A stretch of 64,000 nt of DNA, taken from assembly GCF_947500835.1 (NCBI RefSeq), contig NZ_CANMTQ010000012.1:60106-124105 (forward strand). Reading direction: 5' to 3'. Made by a program: the position numbers and the translations under genes. How positions within the stretch are numbered: the first letter of the stretch is position 1; the number at the start of each line of letters is the position of its first letter. Below the pieces are notes generated by a model. That model saw only the letters and a list, made by a program, of their open reading frames with translations. It was not told where the DNA came from and did no database searches. Positions 42,010 to 53,730 of this stretch are shown here, one piece after another. This DNA is from an uncultured Halomonas sp. Its GTDB lineage: Bacteria; Pseudomonadota; Gammaproteobacteria; Pseudomonadales; Halomonadaceae.

Positions 42010-43356
42010 TTAAAGGCACATCGCCGCCAGCCAACCAAAACCAATTAGCGGTATGTTGTAGTGCAGGAAGGTCGGTACTACCGAGTCCCAAATATGATCG
42101 TGTTGACCATCGACGTTAAGTCCAGCAGTCGGCCCCAGGGTCGAGTCCGAGGCCGGAGAACCCGCATCACCTAGTGCTGCGGCAGTGCCTACAAGCGCAA
42201 TCGTCGCTAGAGGTGAAAAACCGAACTGTATTGCCAATGGCACATAAATGGTGGCAATGATGGGTATGGTGGAAAAGGATGAACCGATCCCCAAGGTAAT
42301 GAACAAGCCGACCAATAGCATGATGAGTGCCGCCAGCCCTTGATGGTCACCGATCATCTCGACGGCGTCACTTACCAGCAGTTCGACTTCGCCGGTAGCA
42401 TCCATCACCGATGCAAATCCAGAAGCAGAAATCATGATGAAGCCAATCAACGCCATCATGCGCATTCCGCTGGTGAACAGGTCATCGGCTTCACGCCATT
42501 TGAAGACACCTCCCACTGATAGCAAGGCAAATCCCACCAGGCCACCGAGAATCATGGAACCGCTATAAAGCTGAATGCCCAAGGCGGAAAGAATGGCTAC
42601 CACGGACATCACAAGACCCAGGGTGTGAATTTCTACCTGCTCCTGTTGATGAGGAAGGTTGCTGGTAATCGTATCCAGCGTCTCGTAGCTTCGCGGCTTG
42701 CGATAGCTTACAAACAACGCGATCAACAGACCCAGCGCCATCCCACCTACCGGCACCCCCATGGCCAAGGGCACCATGCCGCGGGTAACTTCAAGTCCTA
42801 AAGGCTGTCCTGCCTCATTGATATTGGCCAGTAGAATGTCATTGAGGAAGATTGCGCCAAAGCCCACCGGCAATAGCATATAGGTCGCCGTCAAACCAAA
42901 GGTCAACGTACAGGCCACCGCGCGACGATCCAGACGTAGCTGATTCATTACCTTGAGTAATGGCGGAATCAAAATGGGAATGAAAGCGATGTGTACTGGA
43001 ATCAGATTTTGGGACGAGATCGCGACCGACAGCACGGAACCGATCAGCATGTACTTGACCGCTGTCCGACGCCTTGGCGACGCCTCTTGTCCGAACAATC
43101 TGATCAAGCGCTGCGCCAGTAGATCCGGTAACCCGGCCCGGGAAATGGCTACAGCAAAAGCACCCAGCGTGGCATAGGCCAGGGCTATCTTTGCACCGCC
43201 GCCAACGCCATCGTTGAAAGCGGCCAGTGTATCGCCAAGAGACAAGCCGCCTATCAGGCCTCCTGCCAATGCACCCGCTATCAAGGCAAAGACTACCGAC
43301 ACTCGGGCCAAAGCCAAAGCCACCATGACCAATACGCCGAGAATTACCGCGTTCAT
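42010..43356 (-). CDS. Na+/H+ antiporter family protein (NhaC/HI1107-like)
   Basis: 448-residue polytopic membrane protein with about eleven hydrophobic segments. The N-terminal region ([24 protein letters not shown]) and the central [22 protein letters not shown] and C-terminal [29 protein letters not shown] stretches fit the Na_H_antiporter/Na_H_antiport_2 families. It may exchange Na+ for H+ or carry an organic anion with Na+; the precise substrate is not known. It is monocistronic, convergent with nothing near, and divergent from the 8-oxoguanine deaminase operon. Confidence 0.85.
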   Translation of the reverse strand: MNAVILGVLVMVALALARVSVVFALIAGALAGGLIGGLSLGDTLAAFNDGVGGGAKIALAYATLGAFAVAISRAGLPDLLAQRLIRLFGQEASPRRRTAVKYMLIGSVLSVAISSQNLIPVHIAFIPILIPPLLKVMNQLRLDRRAVACTLTFGLTATYMLLPVGFGAIFLNDILLANINEAGQPLGLEVTRGMVPLAMGVPVGGMALGLLIALFVSYRKPRSYETLDTITSNLPHQQEQVEIHTLGLVMSVVAILSALGIQLYSGSMILGGLVGFALLSVGGVFKWREADDLFTSGMRMMALIGFIMISASGFASVMDATGEVELLVSDAVEMIGDHQGLAALIMLLVGLFITLGIGSSFSTIPIIATIYVPLAIQFGFSPLATIALVGTAAALGDAGSPASDSTLGPTAGLNVDGQHDHIWDSVVPTFLHYNIPLIGFGWLAAMCL

Positions 43357-43692
43357 GCGTTCGTTTCCTGTTCGAAAATTGGCAGAAGCAAGCGAAAGTC
43401 GGCGATTCTAACAGAGCGATTGATCGAGTGTGATTTCTCTCTGATTTCAAGTCTTGAATAAATAGCCGAAAAACCAAGGCTTTTTATTCAAACGGGGGCA
43501 TACCTTCGACAAATGTCGCATAAGCTGTCGACACTTTGTTCTTGACAGGAGTCTCCACTATCGATGATTTTGGTATACAACGCTGGTACACAAAAACATC
43601 TCCGGCTTGTTGAGCAAGGCACCTGAACCACATCGATGTGGGTAACCCTGGGGTTCGAACAGATGCCGGCTTTCATGACCGAGGAGAATTCC
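43357..43692. other. divergent regulatory region of antiporter and purine operon
   Basis: 336 bases without a gene. It contains the imperfect direct repeat TGGTATACAA (43571-43580) / TGGTACACAA (43584-43593), 13 bases apart, which looks like a regulator binding site for the rightward purine genes. No purine riboswitch-like structure was recognised. Confidence 0.4.
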
Positions 43693-45048
43693 ATGACCGA
43701 CAACGCCACTACACTCTGGATTCGTGATCCGCTCGCCTGCGCAGACCCCGATGCAGCAGGCGGCATCGTGATTCAAGGTGCACGCATCATCGAGAAGGTA
43801 GCTACTGGGGCTCAGCCCAGGCAGCCGGTAACCAATACCTTCGATGCGTCTCGGCACGTACTATTGCCTGGGCTGGTCAATACGCATCACCATTTCTATC
43901 AGACCCTGACCCGCGCCTATTCCCCGGCACTTAACAAGGAACTCTTTCCCTGGTTGACCACACTGTATGAAGTGTGGGCGAATCTCGATGAGGAGCAATT
44001 GGCGTTGGCCAGCGAACTGGCCATGGTGGAATTGCTGATGTCCGGCTGCACCACCGTCGCGGATCACCATTATGTGTTCTCAGGCGCCTTGCTCAACGCC
44101 ATCGATTGCCAGGTAGAGACCGCCCAACGACTTGGCGTTCGCGCTGCGCTAACCCGCGGTTCAATGAGCGTGGGCAAGGAAGACGGCGGTCTTCCGCCTC
44201 AGTCGGTCGTACAGGATGAACAGGCCATCCTTCACGACAGCCAGCGCTTGATCGAGCGCTACCATCAGCGTGGCGAAGGCGCCATGACGACTATTGCCCT
44301 GGCGCCCTGCTCGCCTTTTTCCGTCAGTCGTGAACTGATACAGGAAAGCGCACGCCTTGCCGAGTCTCATGACGTCCGCTTGCATACCCATCTTGCAGAA
44401 ACAGAAGACGAAACCGCTTATTGCCAGCGTTTGTTCGGCATGCGTCCGCTGGATTACCTGGAAGCGTGCGGCTGGTTGACCAACAGAACCTGGCTGGCCC
44501 ACGGCATCCATTTCAACGATGACGAAATCAGACGTCTAGGCCATGCTGGTACCGGCATTGCACATTGCCCATCGTCCAACATGGTGCTGGGCTCCGGTAT
44601 GTGCCGCACTCTGGAGCTCGAGGCTGCAGGAGCACCCGTCGGGCTTGCAGTGGACGGTTCCGCGTCCAACGACCATTCCAACCTGGCCAACGAAATGCGC
44701 CAGGCACTGCTGCTGGGCCGCCTGCGTTACTCTCCCGACAAAATGACTCACGAGACCGTGATTCGCTGGGCGACTCAAGGATCGGCGCGCTGCCTGGGCC
44801 GAGACGACATTGGCGGCCTGGAACCCGGCCAGCAGGCCGATATCGCGCTTTTCAAACTCGATGAACCGCGCTTTTCCGGCGCGGAGAACCCGCTGGCTGC
44901 GCTGCTTTTGTGTGGCGCCCAGCGGGCCGATCGGGTCATGGTGGCCGGTCGCTGGCGGATCAGCGACGGCTTGCCCTGCGAGATTGACCTGAACGCCCTG
45001 ATGGCTCGCCATGATAGCGCTGCCAGACGCTTGCGTAACGCTTTATGA
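43693..45048 (+). CDS. 8-oxoguanine deaminase
   Basis: 451-residue cytoplasmic amidohydrolase converting 8-oxoguanine to uric acid. It has the metal-binding HxH in NTHHHFYQTLTRA, the LAHGIHFNDDE and CPSSNMVLGSG segments, and the VDGSASNDHSN Asp site. It closely follows the Pseudomonas 8-oxoguanine deaminase pattern (AELLLSGCTTAADHHY-like, LTRGSMSVGKEDGGLPPQ), not plain guanine or S-adenosylhomocysteine deaminases. ATG 43693 is directly after GAGGAGAATTCC; the in-frame ATG at 43636 lacks an RBS. It is followed by a purine permease gene 76 bases on, giving an uptake and salvage/catabolic pair. Confidence 0.92.
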   Translation: MTDNATTLWIRDPLACADPDAAGGIVIQGARIIEKVATGAQPRQPVTNTFDASRHVLLPGLVNTHHHFYQTLTRAYSPALNKELFPWLTTLYEVWANLDEEQLALASELAMVELLMSGCTTVADHHYVFSGALLNAIDCQVETAQRLGVRAALTRGSMSVGKEDGGLPPQSVVQDEQAILHDSQRLIERYHQRGEGAMTTIALAPCSPFSVSRELIQESARLAESHDVRLHTHLAETEDETAYCQRLFGMRPLDYLEACGWLTNRTWLAHGIHFNDDEIRRLGHAGTGIAHCPSSNMVLGSGMCRTLELEAAGAPVGLAVDGSASNDHSNLANEMRQALLLGRLRYSPDKMTHETVIRWATQGSARCLGRDDIGGLEPGQQADIALFKLDEPRFSGAENPLAALLLCGAQRADRVMVAGRWRISDGLPCEIDLNALMARHDSAARRLRNAL

Positions 45049-45124
45049 CATTTCCTACGACAGCTACATCCACCTCCATAACCCCGCCTCTTCGCGACAA
45101 CAACAAGCAGGAGCACGAGCGACC

Positions 45125-46489
45125 ATGAGCACACCTACGACCACGACGACACCGCCAGAACAACCCGAAGATAGTCCACACCACATTCGCAGTACCCATG
45201 ACGTCAATGCCATGCCGCCATTGGGACGCGCCGTTCCGTTGGGCATTCAGCACGTGCTGGCGATGTTCGTCGGCAACGTCACCGTGCCTATTATCATCGC
45301 GGGTGCTGCAGACCTGCCCGCGGATCAGACCGCCTTCATGATCCAGGCGGCAATGTTCGTCGCCGGGGTCGCCACGCTATTGCAGTCCCTGGGCCTGGGT
45401 CCCATCGGCGCTCGCCTGCCCATCGTCATGGGCACCAGCTTCGGCTTCGTGCCGGTATTGATCCCCATCGCCGTGGGCATGGGCCTGCCGGCGGTACTCG
45501 GTGCGGCACTGTGCGGCGGTATCGCCATGGCGCTGGTGGGACTCTTTCTGCCCTGGTTTCGCTTCCTGTTTCCGCCGGTGGTCACCGGTACTTTCGTCAT
45601 CATGCTTGGGGTGCTGTTGATGCCGGTAGGCTTTGCCTATGTCGGCGGCGGTTTCGGGGCCCCGGACTTCGGCGCACCCCATCATCTTGCCTTGGCGGCA
45701 CTGGTCTTCGCCGTCACCCTGGGCCTGCACCAATATGGTCGCGGTATCTGGTCCGAAGCCGCCCCCCTGGCGGGCCTGTTGGCGGGCTATGGAGCCGCCA
45801 TCCTCTTCGGCTACGTGGAGTTCGGCAAGATTGGCAGCGCCGAATGGATTTCCTTGCCCGTTCCCTTGGCCATCGGCCTGGAGTTCCACCTGGCGGCAAT
45901 TGTGCCGGTGGTCCTGCTGGCCTTGGTGACCTGCGCCGAATCCATTGGTGACATTGTCGGGACCACTGCAGGCGGCATGAACCGCGAGCCGACCAAGAAG
46001 GAACTCTCCGGTGGCGTCATGGCGGACGGCATTGCCAGCATCTTCGCCGCTATCTTCAATGCCTTCCCACAGATCAGCTTCAGCCAGAATGTGGGCATGG
46101 TCGCCCTGACCGGCGTCGTCAGCCGGTACGTGGTGGCGATCGGCGGCGGTTTCCTGGTGCTGGCGGGCCTGCTACCCAAGTTGGGCGCCATCATTTCGAG
46201 CATTCCCAATGCGGTACTCGGCGGTGCGGTACTCATCATGTTCGGCATGATCGCCAGTGCCGGTATCAAGATGCTCAGCGGCGTCGATTTCAACAAGCGC
46301 AACATGGTGGTCATCGGTGTCTCCCTGGCGGTAGCCATTGGGCTGCCGGCTCAGGAAGGCCTCTACGCCAACCTGTCGACTAACGTGCAGGCAATCATCG
46401 AGTCCGGCCTGATTCCCGGCGCCATCACCGCCATCGTGCTGAACCTGATTCTGCCCAAAGGCGAAAAACCCATGCGTGACAGTATTTGA
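45125..46489 (+). CDS. NCS2-family xanthine/uracil-type purine permease
   Basis: 454-residue inner-membrane symporter with about 14 membrane segments. The NCS2 signatures are visible: the conserved Gln-His of LGIQHVLAMFVGNVTVP in TM1 and QNVGMVALTGVVSRYV in the TM9/TM10 area, plus GLIMP-type central helices. It probably imports xanthine, uric acid or another oxidised purine with H+ or Na+. Its association with 8-oxoguanine deaminase supports a purine substrate. The ATG at 45125 follows CAGGAGCACGAG; upstream in-frame starts overlap the deaminase gene. The operon ends at a strong terminator. Confidence 0.93.
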   Translation: MSTPTTTTTPPEQPEDSPHHIRSTHDVNAMPPLGRAVPLGIQHVLAMFVGNVTVPIIIAGAADLPADQTAFMIQAAMFVAGVATLLQSLGLGPIGARLPIVMGTSFGFVPVLIPIAVGMGLPAVLGAALCGGIAMALVGLFLPWFRFLFPPVVTGTFVIMLGVLLMPVGFAYVGGGFGAPDFGAPHHLALAALVFAVTLGLHQYGRGIWSEAAPLAGLLAGYGAAILFGYVEFGKIGSAEWISLPVPLAIGLEFHLAAIVPVVLLALVTCAESIGDIVGTTAGGMNREPTKKELSGGVMADGIASIFAAIFNAFPQISFSQNVGMVALTGVVSRYVVAIGGGFLVLAGLLPKLGAIISSIPNAVLGGAVLIMFGMIASAGIKMLSGVDFNKRNMVVIGVSLAVAIGLPAQEGLYANLSTNVQAIIESGLIPGAITAIVLNLILPKGEKPMRDSI

Positions 46490-46541
46490 ATGTCGCCGGG
46501 TATCATTTTCTAGAACGTTTGCTCTAACGTTATCTCTTCTC

Positions 46542-46575
46542 AGCCCCCGCTCATCGTTTGAGTGGGGGCTTTTTT
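46542..46575 (+). terminator. rho-independent terminator of the purine operon
   Basis: A 12-bp stem (AGCCCCCGCTCA / TGAGTGGGGGCT, with one G-T pair) and a five-base loop are followed by six T residues, 50 bases after the permease stop. Confidence 0.94.
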
Positions 46576-46613
46576 ACGTTCTGAAAGCAAAGAGCCTGCG
46601 ACCAAAGCTCTAC

Positions 46614-46629
46614 TTTACGTAAACGTCAA
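46614..46629 (+). promoter_or_regulatory. candidate LiuR-type operator of the leucine catabolic operon
   Basis: TTTACGTAAACGTCAA is an imperfect 16-bp palindrome with two ACGT cores, resembling what I recall of MerR-family LiuR operators in proteobacteria. It lies 94 bases before the ivd start codon. No liuR gene is in the window. Confidence 0.5.
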
Positions 46630-46722
46630 CCCTATCTATTCTGCCATTATTATTTTGACGCCGAGCCCTAGCAGGTTCGGTGTACTCCTAATAAACGCCC
46701 AGATACGTTCAGGAGCAGCGCC

Positions 46723-47892
46723 ATGTATTCTCCTTATACGCCCCTCGATTTCGGCCTGGATGAAACCCAGACCATGCTACGCGATCAGGTCAACGCCTTT
46801 GCCCGAGACGAAATCGCCCCACGGGCGGCGGACATCGACGCCGAGAACGTCTTTCCGGAAGACTTGTGGCAGAAATTAGGCGACATGGGGCTGCTGGGCA
46901 TAACCGTCCCCGAGGAGGACGGCGGCAGCGGCATGGGTTATCTCGCTCACTGCATCGCCATGGAAGAAATCTCTCGGGCCAGCGCCTCGGTAGGCCTTTC
47001 CTACGGCGCCCACTCGAATCTGTGCGTCAACCAGTTGAAGCTCAACGGCAACGCGGAACAGAAAGCCAGGTATCTGCCCAAGCTGATCAGCGGAGAACAC
47101 GTCGGTGCCCTGGCCATGTCCGAACCCGGTGCGGGTTCCGATGTGGTATCGATGAAGCTACGCGCCGAGAAGAAAGGCGACAAGTACGTCCTCAACGGCA
47201 ACAAGATGTGGATCACCAACGGCCCTGAGGCCAGTGTGCTGGTGGTCTATGCCAAGACCGATCCCGAAGCCGGTTCCAAGGGCATCACCGCTTTCATCAT
47301 CGAACGCGATTTCCCGGGCTTCTCCACTGCACAAAAGCTCGACAAGCTGGGCATGCGAGGTTCCAACACCTGCGAGCTGGTATTCGATAACTGCGAGGTG
47401 CCGGCGGAAAACGTACTGGGCGAGGAAAATCGTGGCGCCAAGGTGCTGATGAGCGGGTTGGACTTCGAGCGCACCGTGCTCGCCGCCGGTCCCATCGGCA
47501 TCATGCAGGCGGCGCTCGACGTGGTGCTGCCCTATATTCATGAGCGTAAGCAGTTCGATCAGTCCATTGGCGAATTCCAGCTGGTGCAGGGCAAGGTCGC
47601 AGACATGTACACCACTCTGAACGCCTGCCGGGCCTATCTGTATGCGGTAGCGGCAGCCTGCGATCGCGGTCAAACGTCAAGGAAGGATGCTGCAGGGGTG
47701 ATCCTGTATTGCGCCGAGAAGGCGACCCGGGTGGCGCTGGATGCCATCCAATTGCTTGGCGGCAACGGCTATATCAATGAGTACCCTACCGGTCGCTTAC
47801 TGCGGGATGCCAAGCTTTACGAGATCGGTGCCGGCACCAGCGAGGTTAGAAGAATGCTGATTGGTCGCGAATTATTCAACGAATCTGCATGA
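46723..47892 (+). CDS. liuA: isovaleryl-CoA dehydrogenase
   Basis: 389-residue FAD acyl-CoA dehydrogenase oxidising isovaleryl-CoA to 3-methylcrotonyl-CoA in leucine breakdown; electrons go to ETF. Typical segments include [41 protein letters not shown], and [19 protein letters not shown] with the IVD-type catalytic Glu in the FER motif (the position used by isovaleryl- and long-chain enzymes). The C-terminus [20 protein letters not shown] is canonical. It is the first gene of the liu operon, behind a candidate LiuR site, and is followed by a REPIN. Confidence 0.96.
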   Translation: MYSPYTPLDFGLDETQTMLRDQVNAFARDEIAPRAADIDAENVFPEDLWQKLGDMGLLGITVPEEDGGSGMGYLAHCIAMEEISRASASVGLSYGAHSNLCVNQLKLNGNAEQKARYLPKLISGEHVGALAMSEPGAGSDVVSMKLRAEKKGDKYVLNGNKMWITNGPEASVLVVYAKTDPEAGSKGITAFIIERDFPGFSTAQKLDKLGMRGSNTCELVFDNCEVPAENVLGEENRGAKVLMSGLDFERTVLAAGPIGIMQAALDVVLPYIHERKQFDQSIGEFQLVQGKVADMYTTLNACRAYLYAVAAACDRGQTSRKDAAGVILYCAEKATRVALDAIQLLGGNGYINEYPTGRLLRDAKLYEIGAGTSEVRRMLIGRELFNESA

Positions 47893-47896
47893 CACG

Positions 47897-47967
47897 GTAG
47901 GAGCCCAATTTATTGGGCGATAAATGGTAAATCAACTCATTCATCGCTCGGTAAACCAAGCTCCTAC
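47897..47967. repeat. REPIN-like inverted palindromic element (copy 2)
   Basis: A 71-bp element starting GTAGGAGCCCAATTTATTGG and ending GGTAAACCAAGCTCCTAC. Each arm reads GTAGGAGC, a small hairpin, then GCGAT on its own strand. It starts 5 bases after the ivd stop, between ivd and mccB. Confidence 0.9.
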
Positions 47968-48009
47968 ATCCACCGACTCAATGCCGATAGCCGAATTCAA
48001 GGAATCGCC

Positions 48010-49617
48010 ATGGCAATCCTGCAGACCCAGATCAACCCGCGTACCGAGGCCTTTCAGGCCAACGACAAGGCGCTGCGTGCCGAGGTCGATAAACTGCATA
48101 CCCTGACCGCATCCATCTGCCGTGGTGGCGGCGACAAGTCCCGAGAGCGCCACGAATCCCGCGGCAAGCTGTTCGTGCGAGATCGCATCGATCACCTGAT
48201 CGATGAGGGCGCGCCCTTTCTCGAGATTGGTGCACTGGCTGCTCACGAAGTTTACGAATCACCGGTGCCCGCCGCCGGCGTGGTCACCGGTATCGGCCGT
48301 GTCTCGGGTGTGGAATGTGTAATCGTCGCCAACGACGCCACAGTCAAGGGCGGTACTTATTACCCGCTGACCGTGAAAAAGCACCTGCGTGCCCAGGAAG
48401 TCGCCCGCAAGCATCGCCTGCCCTGCATCTATCTGGTGGATTCCGGCGGCGCCTTTCTGCCGATGCAGGACGAGGTGTTTCCCGATCGCGACCACTTCGG
48501 GCGCATCTTCTACAACCAGGCCACCCTCTCCGCGGAAGGTATCCCCCAGATCGCCGTGGTGATGGGCTCCTGCACCGCCGGCGGCGCCTATGTGCCGGCC
48601 ATGGCGGATGAGTCGATCATCGTGAAGGAACAAGGCACCATCTTCCTCGGTGGCCCGCCGCTGGTGAAGGCCGCCACCGGCGAAACCATCAGCGCCGAGG
48701 ATCTGGGCGGCGCCGATGTGCACGCCAAGATCAGTGGCGTCGCGGATCATTACGCCGAAAACGATGCCCACGCCCTGCAGTTGGCGCGGCGAGCGGTATC
48801 ACGGCTCAACTGGCACAAGCGCGGCCAGTTGGCGATGAAGGAACCCATGCCGCCACGCCTGGACCCGGAAGAGATTTACGGCATCGTGGGCACCGACCTG
48901 CGCAAGCCCTACGATGTGCGCGAAATCATCGCCCGACTGATCGACGACTCGGACTTCGATGAATTCAAGCGCTATTACGGCGACACCCTGGTTACCGGCT
49001 TTGCCCATCTGCATGGCCACCCGGTGGGCATCGTCGCCAACAACGGCGTGCTGTTCTCAGAGTCTGCGCAAAAAGGCGCGCACTTCATCGAGCTGTGCGC
49101 CCAGCGCAAGATTCCCCTGATTTTCCTGCAGAACATCACTGGTTTCATGGTCGGCTCCAAGTACGAGCAGGAAGGCATCGCCAAGCATGGCGCGAAGCTG
49201 GTCACCGCGGTTGCCTGCGCGAAGGTGCCCAAGTTCACGGTGTTGATCGGCGGCAGCTTCGGCGCCGGCAACTACGGCATGTGCGGACGCGCCTATGAGC
49301 CTAATCTATTGTTCATGTGGCCCAACGCGCGCATCTCGGTGATGGGCGGCGAGCAGGCTGCCAACGTGCTGGCCCAGGTCAAGCGGGAACAGCACGAACG
49401 CCATGGCACTGATTGGAGCGACGAAGACGAGGCGGCGTTCAAGTCACCGATCCATGAGCAGTACGAGCATCAGGGCCACCCTTACTACGCCAGCGCACGG
49501 CTGTGGGACGACGGCGTAATCGATCCCGTTCAAACGCGCGACATCCTTGGCCTGGCACTTTCTGCGGCGATGAATGCGGAGGTCGAGGAGACGCGCTTTG
49601 GCGTATTTCGGATGTAG
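48010..49617 (+). CDS. liuB: methylcrotonoyl-CoA carboxylase, carboxyltransferase (beta) subunit
   Basis: 535-residue carboxyltransferase that moves CO2 from biotin to 3-methylcrotonyl-CoA, giving 3-methylglutaconyl-CoA. It has crotonase-fold halves with signatures [48 protein letters not shown] and [19 protein letters not shown]. The C-terminus [17 protein letters not shown] is typical of MCC-beta. It works with the biotin-carrying alpha subunit encoded two genes on. It is flanked on both sides by REPIN elements. Confidence 0.97.
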   Translation: MAILQTQINPRTEAFQANDKALRAEVDKLHTLTASICRGGGDKSRERHESRGKLFVRDRIDHLIDEGAPFLEIGALAAHEVYESPVPAAGVVTGIGRVSGVECVIVANDATVKGGTYYPLTVKKHLRAQEVARKHRLPCIYLVDSGGAFLPMQDEVFPDRDHFGRIFYNQATLSAEGIPQIAVVMGSCTAGGAYVPAMADESIIVKEQGTIFLGGPPLVKAATGETISAEDLGGADVHAKISGVADHYAENDAHALQLARRAVSRLNWHKRGQLAMKEPMPPRLDPEEIYGIVGTDLRKPYDVREIIARLIDDSDFDEFKRYYGDTLVTGFAHLHGHPVGIVANNGVLFSESAQKGAHFIELCAQRKIPLIFLQNITGFMVGSKYEQEGIAKHGAKLVTAVACAKVPKFTVLIGGSFGAGNYGMCGRAYEPNLLFMWPNARISVMGGEQAANVLAQVKREQHERHGTDWSDEDEAAFKSPIHEQYEHQGHPYYASARLWDDGVIDPVQTRDILGLALSAAMNAEVEETRFGVFRM

Positions 49618-49628
49618 GCCACTGTCTT

Positions 49629-49697
49629 GTAGGAGCTCAATTTATTGGGCGATCAATGCTGGATTGCTCATCATCGCTCGGTAAACCAAGCTCCTAC
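49629..49697. repeat. REPIN-like inverted palindromic element (copy 3)
   Basis: A 69-bp element starting GTAGGAGCTCAATTTATTGG and ending CGGTAAACCAAGCTCCTAC, nearly the same as copy 2, particularly in the right arm (ATCGCTCGGTAAACCAAG). It starts 12 bases after the mccB stop. Confidence 0.9.
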
Positions 49698-49740
49698 ATT
49701 AGCCAGATACTCGAAACCCACATGAGGCGAGATTGACGCC

Positions 49741-50603
49741 ATGCCTGAGACAACGAGCTATTCCCGACTGCGCATCGACGATCACGGCGTTGCCTGGCTG
49801 ACTCTGGATCGCCCCGAGGTGCATAACGCCTTCGACGATGCCCTTATCCACGAACTCAACAACCATCTCGACCAGCTATTCGAAGCCATCGAACGTGACG
49901 AGGTTCGGGTGCTAGTGCTCGGCTCCAAGGGCAAGCACTTCTCCGCCGGCGCGGATCTGAACTGGATGAAGCGCATGATCGATTACAGCTTCGAAGACAA
50001 TCTCAACGACTCTCGGGAACTGTCACGCTTGATGTATCGCCTCGATACCCTGCCCTGCCCCACGCTGTGCCGGGTACAGGGCGCCGCCTATGGTGGCGCA
50101 GTGGGATTGGCCGCCTGCTGCGATATCGTCATTGCCTCGGAGGCGGCGCGTTTTTGTCTCTCCGAGGTGCGGATCGGTCTATCCCCCGCGGTGATCAGCC
50201 CTTATGTGCAACGCGCCATCGGCGAGCGCCAATTGCGCCGCTATGCGCTCACCGCTGAAGTCATCGACGTCAGCACCGCCCAGATGCTGGGGCTCGTGCA
50301 CGAAGTGACCGCCAAGGAAGGGCTGGATGAAGGCATAGAATCCCTCGTCGATACCCTGCTCGCCACCTCGCCTCAGGCGAGTCGTGCCACCAAGGCACTG
50401 CTGGCGGATGTCGCCCGGGAGCGAGATTCCGATACGACACGGGAGCGCTGCTGCCAGGTTATCAGCGAGCTGCGCGTCAGCCAGGAAGGCCAGGAAGGTC
50501 TTACCGCATTTTTCGACAAACGGCCGCCACGCTGGAAACCTGCCAAGAATCAAAACGATTCGAACGACAAGCAAAGCAACGATAAAAATAGGGAGTCTCG
50601 CTC

Positions 50604-50607
<4 letters not shown>
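49741..50607 (+). CDS. liuC: methylglutaconyl-CoA hydratase (enoyl-CoA hydratase family)
   Basis: 288-residue crotonase-family enzyme hydrating 3-methylglutaconyl-CoA to HMG-CoA. Oxyanion-hole segments GKHFSAGADLNWMK and VQGAAYGGAVGLAACCDIV and the Glu-containing FCLSEVRIGLSPAVISPYV are in place. Its position between the MCC subunits identifies the substrate. The C-terminal tail is charged and repeats Asn/Asp/Lys (QNDSNDKQSNDKNRESRS), longer than usual. The stop overlaps mccA by 4 bases. Confidence 0.94.
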
Positions 50608-52658
<2,051 letters not shown>

Positions 52659-52717
52659 CGCAATCTCAACGATCGGCCAATGAGTCGGGCGCATGCCAAA
52701 CCGCTGACACTGTTTTT

Positions 52718-52742
52718 GTGAGAGCTTGCTTCAGCGAGCGAT
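52718..52742 (+). repeat. solitary REP element
   Basis: GTGAGAGCTTGCTTCAGCGAGCGAT matches the arm of copies 2 and 3 (read on the minus strand, GTAGGAGCTTGGTTTACCGAGCGAT) at most positions. It has no inverted partner, so it is a single REP. It lies between liuD and the HMG-CoA lyase gene. Confidence 0.7.
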
Positions 52743-52775
52743 AATATTTATAGAGCACACTGACAGGAGAAACAG

Positions 52776-53675
52776 ATGTCCTTTCCTTCCTCCGTACGTC
52801 TTGTAGAGGTCGGCCCCCGAGACGGCCTGCAAAACGAGCCGGAGCCGATTGATACCGCCACCAAGCTTGCACTGATCGATCGGCTGGGTGACGCCGGCAT
52901 TCGTCATATCGAGGCCGCTAGTTTCGTCTCACCCAAGTGGGTGCCGCAGATGGCGGATCATCGCGAGGTGATGACCGGCCTGTCACGCCGTAGCGGCGTC
53001 ACCTACTCCGCATTGACCCCCAATCTCAAGGGGCTGGAAGCAGCCCTTGAATGCGGCGTCGAGGAAGTCGCGGTGTTCGGCGCCGCAAGCGAAAACTTCT
53101 CGCAGAAGAACATCAACTGCTCCGTGGCCGAGTCGCTGGCGCGCTTCGCGCCGGTGCTGGAACGCGCCAAGCAAGCGAACGTTCGTGTGCGCGGCTATGT
53201 CTCCTGTGTGCTGGGCTGCCCCTATGAAGGCGAAATCGCCCCAAGCAAGGTTGCCGAGGTTTCCAAGGCGCTGTTCGAGATGGGTTGTTACGAGATTTCT
53301 TTAGGTGACACCATCGGCACCGGTACGCCACTGAAAGCCAAGCGAATGCTTGAGGCGGTAGCCGCCGATATTCCCATTACCAAGCTGGCGGCCCATTTCC
53401 ACGACACCTACGGTCAGGCGCTAGCCAATCTCTACGCGGTACTGGAAGAAGGCGTCGCGGTCATCGACAGCTCCGTCGCCGGGCTCGGCGGCTGCCCTTA
53501 CGCCAAAGGTGCATCCGGTAATGTCGCCAGCGAAGATGTGGTCTATCTTATCAATGGACTTGGAATTGAAAGCGGCATTGATCTGGACAAGCTGGCTGCT
53601 ACCGGGCACTGGATCACTCAGACCATTGGCCGGCCCAACCGTTCGAAGGTAAGCGTCGCCCTTTCGAAAAAGTGA
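52776..53675 (+). CDS. liuE: hydroxymethylglutaryl-CoA lyase
   Basis: 299-residue TIM-barrel lyase cleaving HMG-CoA to acetyl-CoA and acetoacetate, the last step of the leucine route encoded by this operon. LVEVGPRDGLQNEPEPI carries catalytic Arg/Asp residues, LAAHFHDTYGQALAN the metal His pair, and AGLGGCPYAKGASGNVASED the HMGL signature with the active-site Cys. RBS ACAGGAGAAA precedes the ATG. It lies 117 bases after liuD, across a solitary REP, and may have its own promoter in that gap. Confidence 0.97.
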   Translation: MSFPSSVRLVEVGPRDGLQNEPEPIDTATKLALIDRLGDAGIRHIEAASFVSPKWVPQMADHREVMTGLSRRSGVTYSALTPNLKGLEAALECGVEEVAVFGAASENFSQKNINCSVAESLARFAPVLERAKQANVRVRGYVSCVLGCPYEGEIAPSKVAEVSKALFEMGCYEISLGDTIGTGTPLKAKRMLEAVAADIPITKLAAHFHDTYGQALANLYAVLEEGVAVIDSSVAGLGGCPYAKGASGNVASEDVVYLINGLGIESGIDLDKLAATGHWITQTIGRPNRSKVSVALSKK

Positions 53676-53730
53676 ATGGCCAGAAAATAAACGGACAGAA
53701 ACAAGTTCAGTCTCAGGGAAGTGACTCGTA

